Shown: in pieces, positions 12,295 through 21,966 of the stretch
Layout of the letters: every line of letters starts with the position of its first letter
Numbering within the stretch: the first letter of the stretch is position 1
NCBI GenBank assembly: GCA_016946835.1
Contig: JACVTC010000147.1
Span: 314,501 to 378,500 of the forward strand
Source: Neocallimastix lanati (nom. inval.)
Taxonomy: Eukaryota > Neocallimastigomycota > Neocallimastigomycetes > Neocallimastigales > Neocallimastigaceae
Direction of reading: 5' to 3'
DNA: 64,000 bases
Position numbers and translations under genes: made by a program
The notes under the pieces: generated by a model
What the model saw: only the letters and a program-made list of their open reading frames with translations
The model's database searches: none
What the model was told of the DNA's origin: nothing

Positions 12295-13264
12295 GGGAGT
12301 GGTGCATTTAGAAAATTTTTATTACAAAAATTTGTATTTTGTTGTATGGCTTAAATATTTTTAATTTTAAGCCACTTAATTTTATTAAAATTTTAATGAA
12401 TAATAATTCAGTAAGACAGTATTTACCAACTATATCATAAACACGAACATCACGATTAACATAACCTCTCCATGAAAATCCACCTCTTGTGTTATTTGGT
12501 GTGTAATAACATCCATTTTTGGTACTTATATGTCTAGTAATCCATTTACATTTATCTGGATTTATATATTGTGTATCTCTAAGATATGCTCCAACAGGGA
12601 TTTCTCTATAATTAACTACTGAATTACGGAGGAAACAGTCATAAAATCCACGATTACTATTTTTTATAATACCATAACCTTTACATATATATGTATTTTT
12701 GCAATCTCTAGAATTAAGGAAATATAGATGAGATATATCTGAATATATAGCTGGTCCAACCAATTTTATACCACAAACATAAGTAATGCATGCAGTAGCA
12801 ATTAATAAAGCAGTTAATAATTTTTTAAACATTTTAATTTATAAAATTAATACTTTAATATAATATTATAAAAAATACTAATTATAAACCTATTTATATA
12901 TTTATTTTTTTTTAATTATTCAATTATGTAATTACGTATGTAATTCTGTTGATAATATAAACTAGGTATTAATAATAATTAATAATATTTAAAATAAAAT
13001 AAAAAAAATATAATAATTATTTTATATATGTAGTAATTTTATATATATATATATTTTTTTATTTAATTTTCTAAAAAAAATTTTTTTAGTCATAATAAAC
13101 GATTGTCTTAATTATTTTTATTATAATTTAAAAATTTATTTATTCATTTATAATTTATTTATTCATTTATTTATTTATTACATTATAATACGCCATGTTT
13201 TCCGAAATGCACTACAACAAAATACAAATTTATGTAATAAAAATTTTCCAAATGACACACCCCC
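12295..13264. mobile_element. 970-bp inverted-repeat DNA element carrying the small secreted-protein gene
   Basis: The left end (GGGAGTGGTGCATTTAGAAA, inward from 12295) and the reverse complement of the right end (GGGGGTGTGTCATTTGGAAA, inward from 13264) stay alignable for about 54 bp, including AAATTTTTATTAC and AAATTTGTATTTTGTTGTA. The ends are flanked by an exact 9-bp direct repeat TATATAAAT at 12286-12294 and 13265-13273. TIRs plus a 9-bp duplication are typical of Mutator-like elements; hAT gives 8 bp. No transposase is inside, only the secreted-protein ORF and AT-rich sequence, so it would be non-autonomous, possibly a gene-carrying (Pack-MULE-like) element. The TSD is AT-rich, so chance is not fully excluded. 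Confidence 0.7.
12308..12832 (-). CDS. Small secreted cysteine-containing protein (unknown)
   Basis: The ORF encodes 174 residues from ATG 12832. Residues 1-21 form a signal peptide (MFKKLLTALLIATACITYVCG). The mature part to about residue 142 has six well-spaced cysteines (in DCKN, YICK, YDCF, DKCK, NGCY and KYC), enough for three disulfides, with many Tyr/Arg/Asn residues and no Lys-rich tail. This is the profile of a small secreted antimicrobial- or effector-like protein, but no family is recognised. The last 14 or so codons run into the left terminal inverted repeat of the element at 12295-13264, so the Ile/Lys-rich tail after KYC is probably not ancestral. The gene shares strand and secretion signal with the large broken gene downstream. 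An intron after KYC cannot be excluded. Confidence 0.6.
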   Translation of the reverse strand: MFKKLLTALLIATACITYVCGIKLVGPAIYSDISHLYFLNSRDCKNTYICKGYGIIKNSNRGFYDCFLRNSVVNYREIPVGAYLRDTQYINPDKCKWITRHISTKNGCYYTPNNTRGGFSWRGYVNRDVRVYDIVGKYCLTELLFIKILIKLSGLKLKIFKPYNKIQIFVIKIF

Positions 13265-13369
13265 TATATAAATTATGTCAAAGTAGAATGTGGTGCATTT
13301 TATTAACCTATTGAAATCAATCTTTTACATTTTTGTCAAATTCTTAAGAGTTAAATTAAATTATCTAAA

Positions 13370-13732
13370 TCTAGTGCGTTTAGCAATAGTGTATTTCGTA
13401 ATATGGCGTATTTTTATATGTAGCTTGTTTTTTTGATAATTAATAAATAATAATTAAATAAATAATAATTAAATAAATAATAAATATTTTTTTTTTATAT
13501 ATATAATTTATTAATATTCAATTATAAAAATAATTTTTTATAATTCTTTTTTAATAGAATATATTATTATTTCTTTTGAAATAATTATATAATAATATAT
13601 TTAATTGAAAAAACATATTATTATTTCTTTTAAAATAATAATTATTTATATATTTATTTATGTTTGTATAGAATATCTTAAAAATGTATGGCTTTATTTA
13701 AAATATTATACGCCACATTGCGAAACGCACGA
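13370..13732. mobile_element. MITE-like inverted-repeat element
   Basis: The left end reads GTGCGTTTAGCAATA, then ATATGGCGTATTTTTA. The right end, reverse complemented, reads GTGCGTTTCGCAATGTGGCG followed by TATAATA. The left end carries an extra partial repeat (GTGTATTTCGTAATATGGCG). The interior is A/T-rich with no ORF. I see no clear target duplication. The TGGCGTAT motif is shared with subterminal sequence of the 970-bp element just upstream. Confidence 0.5.
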
Positions 13733-13981
13733 TCCCATCTTTAATAAATAAGTCCAAAACCTTTTGTTTCTAATTATTTAATGTTTCTAATATTTATTTT
13801 TATAATTAAAATCGAATTAAAATAATTTTTGTCAATTACGAAATTAAATTTCAATTAATCTAATAGTGAATTTTAATCCTAAATTCACTAGTATTCGTGA
13901 CTTGATAAAAAGATCTTATTAACTACTTAATAAATTTTATATAAAATTTGAATGGTAGACTCGGGGTTGACACTTAGATAT

Positions 13982-14028
13982 TTAAAATCAAGCAGGGGGG
14001 GACGGGTATTACCCTGCTTTGATTTTAA
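13982..14028. repeat. GC-topped long hairpin
   Basis: TTAAAATCAAGCAGGG at 13982-13997 pairs with CCCTGCTTTGATTTTAA at 14012-14028, giving a 16-bp stem with a single bulged A. The loop contains a G-run (GGGGACGGGTATTA). It stands out in A/T-rich sequence and is followed by an A run. The role is unknown; a transposon end is one option. Confidence 0.6.
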
Positions 14029-14918
14029 AAAAAAAATAATTCTTGATTAAAAATTATTTATTTTTTTTTATTAATATAAAAGTTTTTTATTTAAAGTACA
14101 CATATTTAATTTTTTTTAAGAAATTGTTACAATATTTATATTTTTTTATAAATTTAAAGTATAATTAATTGTTTATAATTTAAGTAATTTTATAGAATTA
14201 TTGAATTAATTTTATATCAATAATTCATTTTTGTTTTAATTTTTATAAATATAATAATATAATATTCAAATATAATTTAATTAAAAATAATTATAAAATA
14301 AATATATAGAAAATAGTTTTTACTATTTTCTTTGATATTTTTAAGTTAAATAAATTGTTTTTAAAGATTAATATAATAAATTTAATAATCTTTAATTATT
14401 TTAAATAATACTTGTAATTATTTTCAAAATAAAATAAAATTTTTATAATATTTAATTAATAAATTTGATAATATTTAAATAATAATTTTTATAATAAGTA
14501 AAAATTTTTAATAATAATTTTTAATAATAAATTTAATTAATAATCTTAATAATTTTATAATAATATTTAATAGTTATAATAAATAAATTTTTATAATAAT
14601 ATTTAATAATTTTAATAATTTTATAATATTAATAATTTATAATAATTTTTAGAATAATATTTAATTAATAATTTTAATAATTTTATAATAATTTTTATAA
14701 TAATATTTAATTAATAGTTTTAATAATTTAGTATCTTAAAAGTATAATTTTAATATTTACAATTGTATTTTAATATATACATATATTTAATAATATAACA
14801 ATAAAATAATTAATTAAAATTTATTTACATTATTTACAAGTTAAAATTAATTTATATCAAAATAAATTAAATTTTATTATTAAGTTTAGGTTATCAAGAA
14901 TATAGGAAAGTACAATTT
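14029..14918. other. AT-rich, no gene seen
   Basis: The stretch is almost pure A/T with many TAATAATTTTTATAATA-type words and no usable reading frame. It ends at the target duplication of the gypsy element. Confidence 0.6.
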
Positions 14919-14923
14919 AGTAA
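14919..14923. repeat. Target duplication of the gypsy element (left)
   Basis: AGTAA here equals AGTAA at 21902-21906. Five bases is the normal size for Ty3/gypsy integrases. Confidence 0.85.
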
Positions 14924-15612
14924 TGTTAAAATTAAGATATAAAATAGTTTTATGATTAATAACGTTACTAGGTTAATATGTTGAATTATATATCAATAAT
15001 CCAACAATAATTAATTAATAATAATATAAAAATAATATAAGATAAATAGTTAAGTTATTTAAACACTTAATATCTAAGAATATTTTAAATAATAATTTCT
15101 TTGAAGGATTTATGAAAATATTTATTTATTGAATTATTAGTATATAATTATTGTAAATACAATAACCTTACAAAGAACATAAAAGATAGATTTTTACATC
15201 TTTCTTTTATACTTTGTAAGTTACATAATAATAGTATTTAATTATAAGATAATAATAATATAGTAAAATGAATATTAATAAAATATTAAAATAATAACAA
15301 TATCGATATGTTTAAAATATTTAATATAATTAAATAAATTTAATTTGTATAATTAATTTGAATAATTAAAAATAGTAATTAATATATATGATATAAACAT
15401 ATATATAAACATAATATAAATAAATACATGTGACGTCATATGTAAATAATTGAAATTATTAATATAAATCTTATTTATTAATATTTTCAGAATTATTAGG
15501 CCTAAGATAATTCTTTAAATACTAAATAAGAGTTTATATTAATTATTAATTAAATGTATATTGAAATGTGAATAACTGAAATTGAGATTTCAATTCAGTT
15601 ATAATTTCAACA
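14924..15612 (-). repeat. LTR, 3' copy of the gypsy element
   Basis: 689 bp, matching 21213-21901. It begins TGTTAAAA and ends TTTCAACA on the plus strand. It contains TGACGTCA (15431-15438), a TATAAAAG box on the minus strand near 15210, and the R-start candidate GTAAGGTTATTG (minus strand of 15160-15171). Confidence 0.95.
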
Positions 15613-15626
15613 ATGCCCTCCTATAA
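15613..15626 (-). promoter_or_regulatory. Polypurine tract of the gypsy element
   Basis: On the minus strand, TAGGAGGGCATT lies directly upstream of the LTR start TGTTGAAA. A purine run at this place is the plus-strand primer site expected of LTR elements. Confidence 0.7.
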
Positions 15627-16163
15627 AAATCGGATTCAAGACGATTTTTGTGTAACGATAAGGAGGACTAAATTTTTTGTTAAAAATTTTTTGAAATTTC
15701 TTAAATTAAAATTTTTTTAATTTATAAAGGAGGAAGGCCACTTGAGTCCTTTTAAATTTTAAAAGGAAACCCTTTATAAGTGACCATTTCATTGAAATTT
15801 TGAAATTTCTAAAATTTAATAAAATTAAAATTTTGTTATAAAAATTGATGTTTAAGAATATGATGGTACCATTTTTAAATGTTTTTGATTAAAAATTTTT
15901 GAAATTGAAATTTTGAAATTTTAATTTCAATTAACTTTTTAATTTTATGCATTAACTTTAAAAAAATTGAAAATTATAATAATTAATGAATTTATGAATA
16001 AAATTTGATTATAAATTGATAGTTGTAAGTGTAACATAGCTATGTTTTTGAATTTTGAAAATTTTGAAAATTTCGAAATTTTGAAATTGAAATTTGACTG
16101 AAAAATTGATAATAATAAAATAAAATTTAAAAACGAATTAATAATAATAAAAAATAAAATTTC

Positions 16164-16256
<93 letters not shown>

Positions 16257-16274
16257 AATATTATTATTATCATT
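15627..16274 (-). other. 3' untranslated part of the gypsy element
   Basis: The stretch lies between the pol stop and the polypurine tract. It is rich in AAATTTTGAAATTT-type words and holds the 85-nt homopolymer at 16167-16251. No ORF of substance is seen. Confidence 0.7.
16167..16251. repeat. 85-nt T homopolymer inside the gypsy element
   Basis: This is an uninterrupted T run on the plus strand, so poly(A) in the element's RNA, beginning about 20 nt past the pol stop. It is the longest homopolymer in the window. Its length in the assembly may not be exact. Confidence 0.9.
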
Positions 16275-19200
16275 TTAGTTATAAGCTATTGAAATAGGTT
16301 TTCTTCCATTTTGTAAATATTGTAAATAAATATTTTGATTTCGGGGGTTATTTTCAACTTCGTATGAAGGAACCCAATTGTAAGCAGTTCTATATTTATA
16401 CCTGATTCTGTATTCATATTGATTCTTTTTATAATTAGTTCTAAATCCTGAGATTTCAATTATATCATTAACAGATTCATCATGAGTTCTTCTTTTTAAA
16501 AACTTTTGAGGTGTTGGAATAAAAGGTTCTAACTCCGAAACATGGAATATAGGATGATGTTTTGGAAAAGGTGACCTTTTAATATCTATTTTATAATTAT
16601 GATTATTCAGAACATCTATTACTTTATATGGTCCATATTTACAAGGAGCTAACTTTGAACTATCTTCGATATTTAGTGATGGAGGAGCTTGTATCCAAAC
16701 TAAATCATTTTCTTTAAATATTGGAGGTGGCATTCTCTTTTTATCTGCGTGTATTTTATATAGTTCTTTTGACCTTAATAAAACATCTTTAATATGATTA
16801 AAGTTCATGCTTAAGTCCTTAATAATTTTATTATTAGTATCAATATCAGGTAATAAGAAAAATTCATCCATAGATGGATGAAAACCATAATTAATAAAGA
16901 AGGGTGTTTCTTTTGTAGATTCATTAATGGAGTTATTATAAACAAATTCAGCAAGGTGAATCCATTCAATCCAATCATCATGATAATATGATCTTGAGTA
17001 AGCTCTTAAATATTGTTCAATAAAAGAATTACACCTTTCAACTTGACCAACTGTTTCATGATGGTCAGTTGTAGCGATTTTTGATTTAATGTTTAAATAT
17101 TCCATTACTTCTTTCCAAAGAGCACTTGTAAATTGAGATCCTCTATCTGTATACATATCACAAGGCAATCCGTGTAGTTTAAATATATTTGTAATGAAAG
17201 CTTTGGCAGTTTGTTTGGCATCAGGTATTTGTTTAAACGGAATTAAATGAATCATCTTAGAGAAACGATCAACAACTACCATAATAACGGTGTATCCTTT
17301 AGAATAAGGAAGACCACATAGAAAATCAATTTCGATAGACTTCCAAGGTCTATCAGGAGTATCTAAAGGTTGTAAAAGACCATATTTTCTATGTCTATTA
17401 ACCTTGTTTCTTGCACAACATTCACAAGAATTAACATAACTTGTAACATCTTCATGTATTTTTGGCCACCAAAAGTTTCTTGTAATTAGTTCTAGAGTTC
17501 TTCTTATACCAAGATGTCCAGAAGTGGGTTTTTCATGATATTTTTCTAAAATTTCTAATCTAAGTGATTCAGGAATATAAATTAAATTGTTATATAATAT
17601 AATATTATCTTTTATTTTAAATCTTTCCATTTTCCTAAATGGTTTATAAGCATAATTATTTTTAATATTGTTTTCACTAAAGTATAATTTAATATCTTCA
17701 GCAGTAGCATCTTCTTTAATAGCATCAATAATTTTTTCTAGTAAATTACTCATAATTCCTACTAAACAGGGAACTTCTTTTACATTTTTAATATCTAATA
17801 TATTTTCTGGTTTAATATCTTCGTTATTCTTCATATAGTCAGGTCTTCTTGAAAGACTATCTGGTTTCCCATTTTTAGTTCCTTGTCTATATATAAGTTG
17901 GAAATCATATTCCTGAAAGAATAAGTGCCATCTATGCTGTCTTTGATTACCAACTTTTCCTCCTAAAGTATAGATTAAATTTCTATGGTCAGTATAGACA
18001 GTAATTTTATGTTTTGCACCAAGTAAAAGATGTCGCCAAGTTAAGAAAGAATCTCTAATAGCTAATAACTCTTTTTCTGTAATGGTATAATTTATTTCGG
18101 AGCCTTGTAAACTTCTTGAAAAGTAAGCAACAGGATGTAATTTATTATTTTCATCTTTCTGAGATAAAACAGCACCTATAGCATAGTTACTTGCATCACA
18201 TTCTACTATGAATGGTTTAGTTACATCTGGGTGATGCAGTACTGGAGAAGTAGTTAATTTACTTTTTAATAATTTAAATGAATTTTCACAATTTGTATCC
18301 CAAATAAATTTTGTATTTTTTCTTGTTAAATTATGGAGAGGCTTAGCTATTTTTGCAAAATTTTTTACAAATCTCCTATAGTAATTACATAAGCCTAAAA
18401 ATCGTTGTACTTCTTTAATATTTTTCGGAGTTGGCCACTCTTCTATAGATTTAATTTTCTTTGGGTCAGTAGATACACCATCACCAGATAAAATGTAACC
18501 TAGGAATTCAACTTTTTCTTTATCGAATTCACATTTTTCTAATTTTGCGTATAAATTATTATTAATTAAAGTTTGTAATACACTTCTTACTTGTTTGTGA
18601 TGTTCTTCCAAATCCTCAGAATAAATTAAAATATCATCCAAATATAAAATAACACTCTTTTCCAAATAAGGTCTGAGTACAGAATTAATAAATGATTGGA
18701 AAGTGGCTGGGGCATTTTTCAACCCAAAAGGCATTACGAGATATTCGTAATGACCATATTTAGTTCGAAAAGCTGTTTTATATTCATCCCCCTCTTTTAT
18801 ACGAATTAGGTTATAGGCAGATCTTAGATCTAATTTTGTGAAATATTTTGCACTTTTAACCTTTTCAATGATATCATTAATAAGTGGAAGAGGATATGAA
18901 TTTCTAATGGTAACAGCGTTTAACTTTTTGTAATCCACACACAATCTTAAAGAACCATCTTTCTTTTTTTGAAATAAGACAGGATAACCAGCTGGAGATT
19001 CAGAAGGTCTAATAAATCCCTTCTTTAAATTTTCTTCTATATATTCTTTTAAAACTTTATTTTCTTCTTCAGATAATGGGTAGATAGGTCCATAATGAAG
19101 AGAAGCATCCTTTTCTAAAACTATTTTACAGTCAGTTAAACGATGTGGTGGTAGTTTATCTGCTTCTTTCTTACTAAATACAACAGCCAAATCTCGATAT

Positions 19201-19907
19201 TGAAGCGGAATATTTTCGATTTTTATATCTTCAATATCTTCTTCATAATTTTCTTTATTTGTTAAAAATGAATAAATTAAATAATTATAGTTAAATTTAT
19301 TATTAATTTTATATTTTTTATTTTGGTGATTGTTTTTTAATTTAAAAAATGTTTTATTGGTTAAAAAATTAAATTTTTTATGAAGAAATTTTTTATATTT
19401 ATTAAGTTTAAAATTTAATTTATTTTGATTAAAATTTTTGAAATTTTTTGAATTTTTTGTATAATTAAATTTTTTTATGAATTTATGTTTTAAAAAATAA
19501 TTTTTTAAAAATCTTTTTATCACTGAATTAAACCAAGAATAATATTGTGGATTTTTATTAGCATTTTTATTAATTTTGTTATAAAAGTGAGAATCTAAAT
19601 AAGAATATAGGAAGTTTTTATTATAATCGTAATGAATATGAAACTTCCTCATAAATTGATTTCCAAAAAGTAATTTTGTTGGAATACAATTCGAAATTAA
19701 AAATTTTTCTTTAAAATTTTTAAAATAAACTTTTTTATTTCCATTAATTTTAATTTGAAATTTTAGCCAAACATAATTCTTTATCTGGGTTGTATCACCA
19801 GAAATTCCTTTGACTAAAATTTTTGATTTTAAATTATATTTTTTCAAGTTTAAAGTTTTTACTAAATCTTCTGTAATAAAATTACAGAAGGAGCCTGAAT
19901 CTAACAT
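16275..19907 (-). CDS. pol: Gypsy element Pol polyprotein
   Basis: The protein contains, in order: an aspartic protease motif (LDSGSF), reverse transcriptase with YLDDILIYS and VMPFGLKNAP, RNase H (VECDASNYAIG, YTDHRNL), an integrase zinc-binding HHCC segment (ending CECCARNK), a DDE-type core (IEIDFLCGLP, DRGSQFTS), the GPY-type segment (KYGPYKVID) and a C-terminal chromodomain-like stretch with YRTAYNWVPSYEVENN. The order RT-RH-IN is that of Ty3/gypsy. The 1,210-residue frame opens near the protease; the coding frame extends somewhat further upstream and differs from that of gag, so the read-through or recoding used by the family is implied. It looks whole. The chromodomain may guide integration. 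Confidence 0.93.
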   Translation of the reverse strand: MLDSGSFCNFITEDLVKTLNLKKYNLKSKILVKGISGDTTQIKNYVWLKFQIKINGNKKVYFKNFKEKFLISNCIPTKLLFGNQFMRKFHIHYDYNKNFLYSYLDSHFYNKINKNANKNPQYYSWFNSVIKRFLKNYFLKHKFIKKFNYTKNSKNFKNFNQNKLNFKLNKYKKFLHKKFNFLTNKTFFKLKNNHQNKKYKINNKFNYNYLIYSFLTNKENYEEDIEDIKIENIPLQYRDLAVVFSKKEADKLPPHRLTDCKIVLEKDASLHYGPIYPLSEEENKVLKEYIEENLKKGFIRPSESPAGYPVLFQKKKDGSLRLCVDYKKLNAVTIRNSYPLPLINDIIEKVKSAKYFTKLDLRSAYNLIRIKEGDEYKTAFRTKYGHYEYLVMPFGLKNAPATFQSFINSVLRPYLEKSVILYLDDILIYSEDLEEHHKQVRSVLQTLINNNLYAKLEKCEFDKEKVEFLGYILSGDGVSTDPKKIKSIEEWPTPKNIKEVQRFLGLCNYYRRFVKNFAKIAKPLHNLTRKNTKFIWDTNCENSFKLLKSKLTTSPVLHHPDVTKPFIVECDASNYAIGAVLSQKDENNKLHPVAYFSRSLQGSEINYTITEKELLAIRDSFLTWRHLLLGAKHKITVYTDHRNLIYTLGGKVGNQRQHRWHLFFQEYDFQLIYRQGTKNGKPDSLSRRPDYMKNNEDIKPENILDIKNVKEVPCLVGIMSNLLEKIIDAIKEDATAEDIKLYFSENNIKNNYAYKPFRKMERFKIKDNIILYNNLIYIPESLRLEILEKYHEKPTSGHLGIRRTLELITRNFWWPKIHEDVTSYVNSCECCARNKVNRHRKYGLLQPLDTPDRPWKSIEIDFLCGLPYSKGYTVIMVVVDRFSKMIHLIPFKQIPDAKQTAKAFITNIFKLHGLPCDMYTDRGSQFTSALWKEVMEYLNIKSKIATTDHHETVGQVERCNSFIEQYLRAYSRSYYHDDWIEWIHLAEFVYNNSINESTKETPFFINYGFHPSMDEFFLLPDIDTNNKIIKDLSMNFNHIKDVLLRSKELYKIHADKKRMPPPIFKENDLVWIQAPPSLNIEDSSKLAPCKYGPYKVIDVLNNHNYKIDIKRSPFPKHHPIFHVSELEPFIPTPQKFLKRRTHDESVNDIIEISGFRTNYKKNQYEYRIRYKYRTAYNWVPSYEVENNPRNQNIYLQYLQNGRKPISIAYN

Positions 19908-20101
19908 AGATTCAGTTTTTAATTTATTATTATCATTTTTAATATTTTTTATATTATTTGAAAATGATGTTGGAATATATGTATCAAATAAAAGGAAAGT
20001 TGAAGGTAATTTTTTATTTACTACATTATTAAATGTAGGAAAATTATAATGAAGAATTCTTGTGTTTTTTATTATATTGGACTTCTGTTGAAGTCCATTG
20101 T

Positions 20102-21178
20102 TTAGTTTTTTGTTTTATTATTATTGCTACTGGTTTTATTACTATTATAATTGTTATTATTGTAATTATTATTATAATTACTTTTGTTATTATAATTGTT
20201 ATTAGAATTATAATTTTTATCATGATTAATATGGGTACTAAAGTGTTTTGAATGTTTATTATTACTGCTTCTAGAAAGTTTTGAATTACCATTATTTGAT
20301 TTTATTTGATTTTTTGTTTTTAATGTATTTTCAAGTAAAATACATTTAGTATAAATAGTACCAAGATCAACAGGGAATTCTTCCATTTCTTCAATTACTT
20401 CTTGGAATTTTGAATGTAACCCATTATAGAAAATTAAAACTAAGGCTTCTTCACTGAATCCAAGACCATTCGAAAGAGTTCTAAATTGTTCAATATAATC
20501 ATTTATTTTCCCATAGTTATGTTTCAATTTTATTAATTGAATCTTAGCTAATTTTTTGCTTGCAACGTTGGAAAATGCTTTTCTTAATTCAGTAGTCAAT
20601 TCAGAAAGAGTTTTTGGGTTAGTATCCTTGTACGTAGCTAGATACCAATTACGAGCGCCATCTCTTAAACGGGATTTAATAAAGTTAATTTTGATATCTT
20701 CTGTAGCTTCTGAATTTGGATATGTTTTAAAGGTATCTTCACAAAGTTGACAGAATAGATCAGTTTCTTTAGTATCTCCAGAGAAAAATCCAGGTTCAGG
20801 AACTTGTTGTAAACGGTTTGAAAAAGCATTCCTCATAATAACATCATTGTCATCATCACGTCTAGTAATGGTAGATACATTATCCTCTTGTGTTCGACTA
20901 GTAGAAGGAATATCATTTGTAGCAATATTTATATTTAACTTTTCATCTAAAATTTTCGTTAAATTAGATAATTGATTAATAATATTTTTATTATCTTTGT
21001 AAAGTGTATAAAGTTTTTTTTGTAAGTCCTTGTTATATTCATTAAAATCTTCTTTTAATAAAAAACTATCATTAACAGAAGAAGCCAATTCGGATACAGT
21101 AACTTGGGCGTCAGACCTTAATTTATTAACTTCTGACATTGGAGCAATGTCAGCCCATACATTATTGTAAAAAGACAT
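20102..21178 (-). CDS. gag: Gypsy element Gag
   Basis: 358 residues from ATG 21178, 35 nt inside the 5' LTR. It has a helical N-terminal half, then a retrotransposon Gag core (PEPGFFSGDTKETDLFCQLC, then LRDGARNWYLATY and KLAKIQLIKLKHNYGKINDY), and an Asn/Ser/Lys-rich C-terminus. No CCHC zinc knuckle is present; the basic Asn-rich tail may bind RNA instead, as in the knuckle-less Gag of Tf1. It looks whole. Confidence 0.9.
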   Translation of the reverse strand: MSFYNNVWADIAPMSEVNKLRSDAQVTVSELASSVNDSFLLKEDFNEYNKDLQKKLYTLYKDNKNIINQLSNLTKILDEKLNINIATNDIPSTSRTQEDNVSTITRRDDDNDVIMRNAFSNRLQQVPEPGFFSGDTKETDLFCQLCEDTFKTYPNSEATEDIKINFIKSRLRDGARNWYLATYKDTNPKTLSELTTELRKAFSNVASKKLAKIQLIKLKHNYGKINDYIEQFRTLSNGLGFSEEALVLIFYNGLHSKFQEVIEEMEEFPVDLGTIYTKCILLENTLKTKNQIKSNNGNSKLSRSSNNKHSKHFSTHINHDKNYNSNNNYNNKSNYNNNYNNNNYNSNKTSSNNNKTKN

Positions 21179-21202
21179 ATTAAAGTAGTAACCAAAACTA
21201 GG

Positions 21203-21214
21203 GTAAGGTTATTG
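21203..21214 (-). promoter_or_regulatory. Primer-binding site, self-priming type
   Basis: The minus strand reads CAATAACCTTAC across the LTR/internal junction. It is exactly complementary, over 12 nt, to GTAAGGTTATTG inside the LTR (minus strand of 21449-21460), which lies about 40 nt downstream of a TATAAAAG box. The site does not begin with TGG as a tRNA primer site would. Tf1 primes with the folded-back 5' end of its own RNA, and this arrangement fits that mode. Confidence 0.6.
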
Positions 21215-21901
21215 TTAAAATTAAGATATAAAATAGTTTTATGATTAATAACGTTACTAGGTTAATATGTTGAATTATATATCAATAATCCAACAATAAT
21301 TAATTAATAATAATATAAAAATAATATAAGATAAATAGTTAAGTTATTTAAACACTTAATATCTAAGAATATTTTAAATAATAATTTCTTTGAAGGATTT
21401 ATGAAAATATTTATTTATTGAATTATTAGTATATAATTATTGTAAATACAATAACCTTACAAAGAACATAAAAGATAGATTTTTACATCTTTCTTTTATA
21501 CTTTGTAAGTTACATAATAATAGTATTTAATTATAAGATAATAATAATATAGTAAAATGAATATTAATAAAATATTAAAATAATAACAATATCGATATGT
21601 TTAAAATATTTAATATAATTAAATAAATTTAATTTGTATAATTAATTTGAATAATTAAAAATAGTAATTAATATATATGATATAAACATATATATAAACA
21701 TAATATAAATAAATACATGTGACGTCATATGTAAATAATTGAAATTATTAATATAAATCTTATTTATTAATATTTTCAGAATTATTAGGCCTAAGATAAT
21801 TCTTTAAATACTAAATAAGAGTTTATATTAATTATTAATTAAATGTATATTGAAATGTGAATAACTGAAATTGAGATTTCAATTCAGTTATAATTTCAAC
21901 A
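21213..21901 (-). repeat. LTR, 5' copy of the gypsy element
   Basis: 689 bp, apparently identical to 14924-15612. As the element reads on the minus strand, this is the promoter copy. The direct repeat AGTAA follows at 21902-21906. Confidence 0.95.
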
Positions 21902-21906
21902 AGTAA
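21902..21906. repeat. Target duplication of the gypsy element (right)
   Basis: AGTAA, the partner of 14919-14923. The tRNA-Met gene begins 61 bp to the right of its first base plus four. Confidence 0.85.
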
Positions 21907-21966
21907 AGAATTATTAATAATAAAATAAAGGTTATTAATTCATTCTTTACCATGAAAATCAATTAA

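Larger units (their letters stand above)
14924..21901 (-). mobile_element. Complete young Ty3/gypsy element (Tf1-like chromovirus)
   Basis: A 689-bp LTR at each end (TGTT...AACA) flanks gag and pol on the minus strand. The ends are bounded by a 5-bp target duplication, AGTAA, at 14919-14923 and 21902-21906. I compared the two LTRs block by block and saw no difference, so the insertion is very recent. A primer site and a polypurine tract are present, and the element looks whole. Gag without a zinc knuckle, a C-terminal chromodomain-like segment in Pol and a self-priming signature resemble Tf1/sushi-type elements. It lies about 60 bp upstream of a tRNA-Met gene. Confidence 0.95.
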
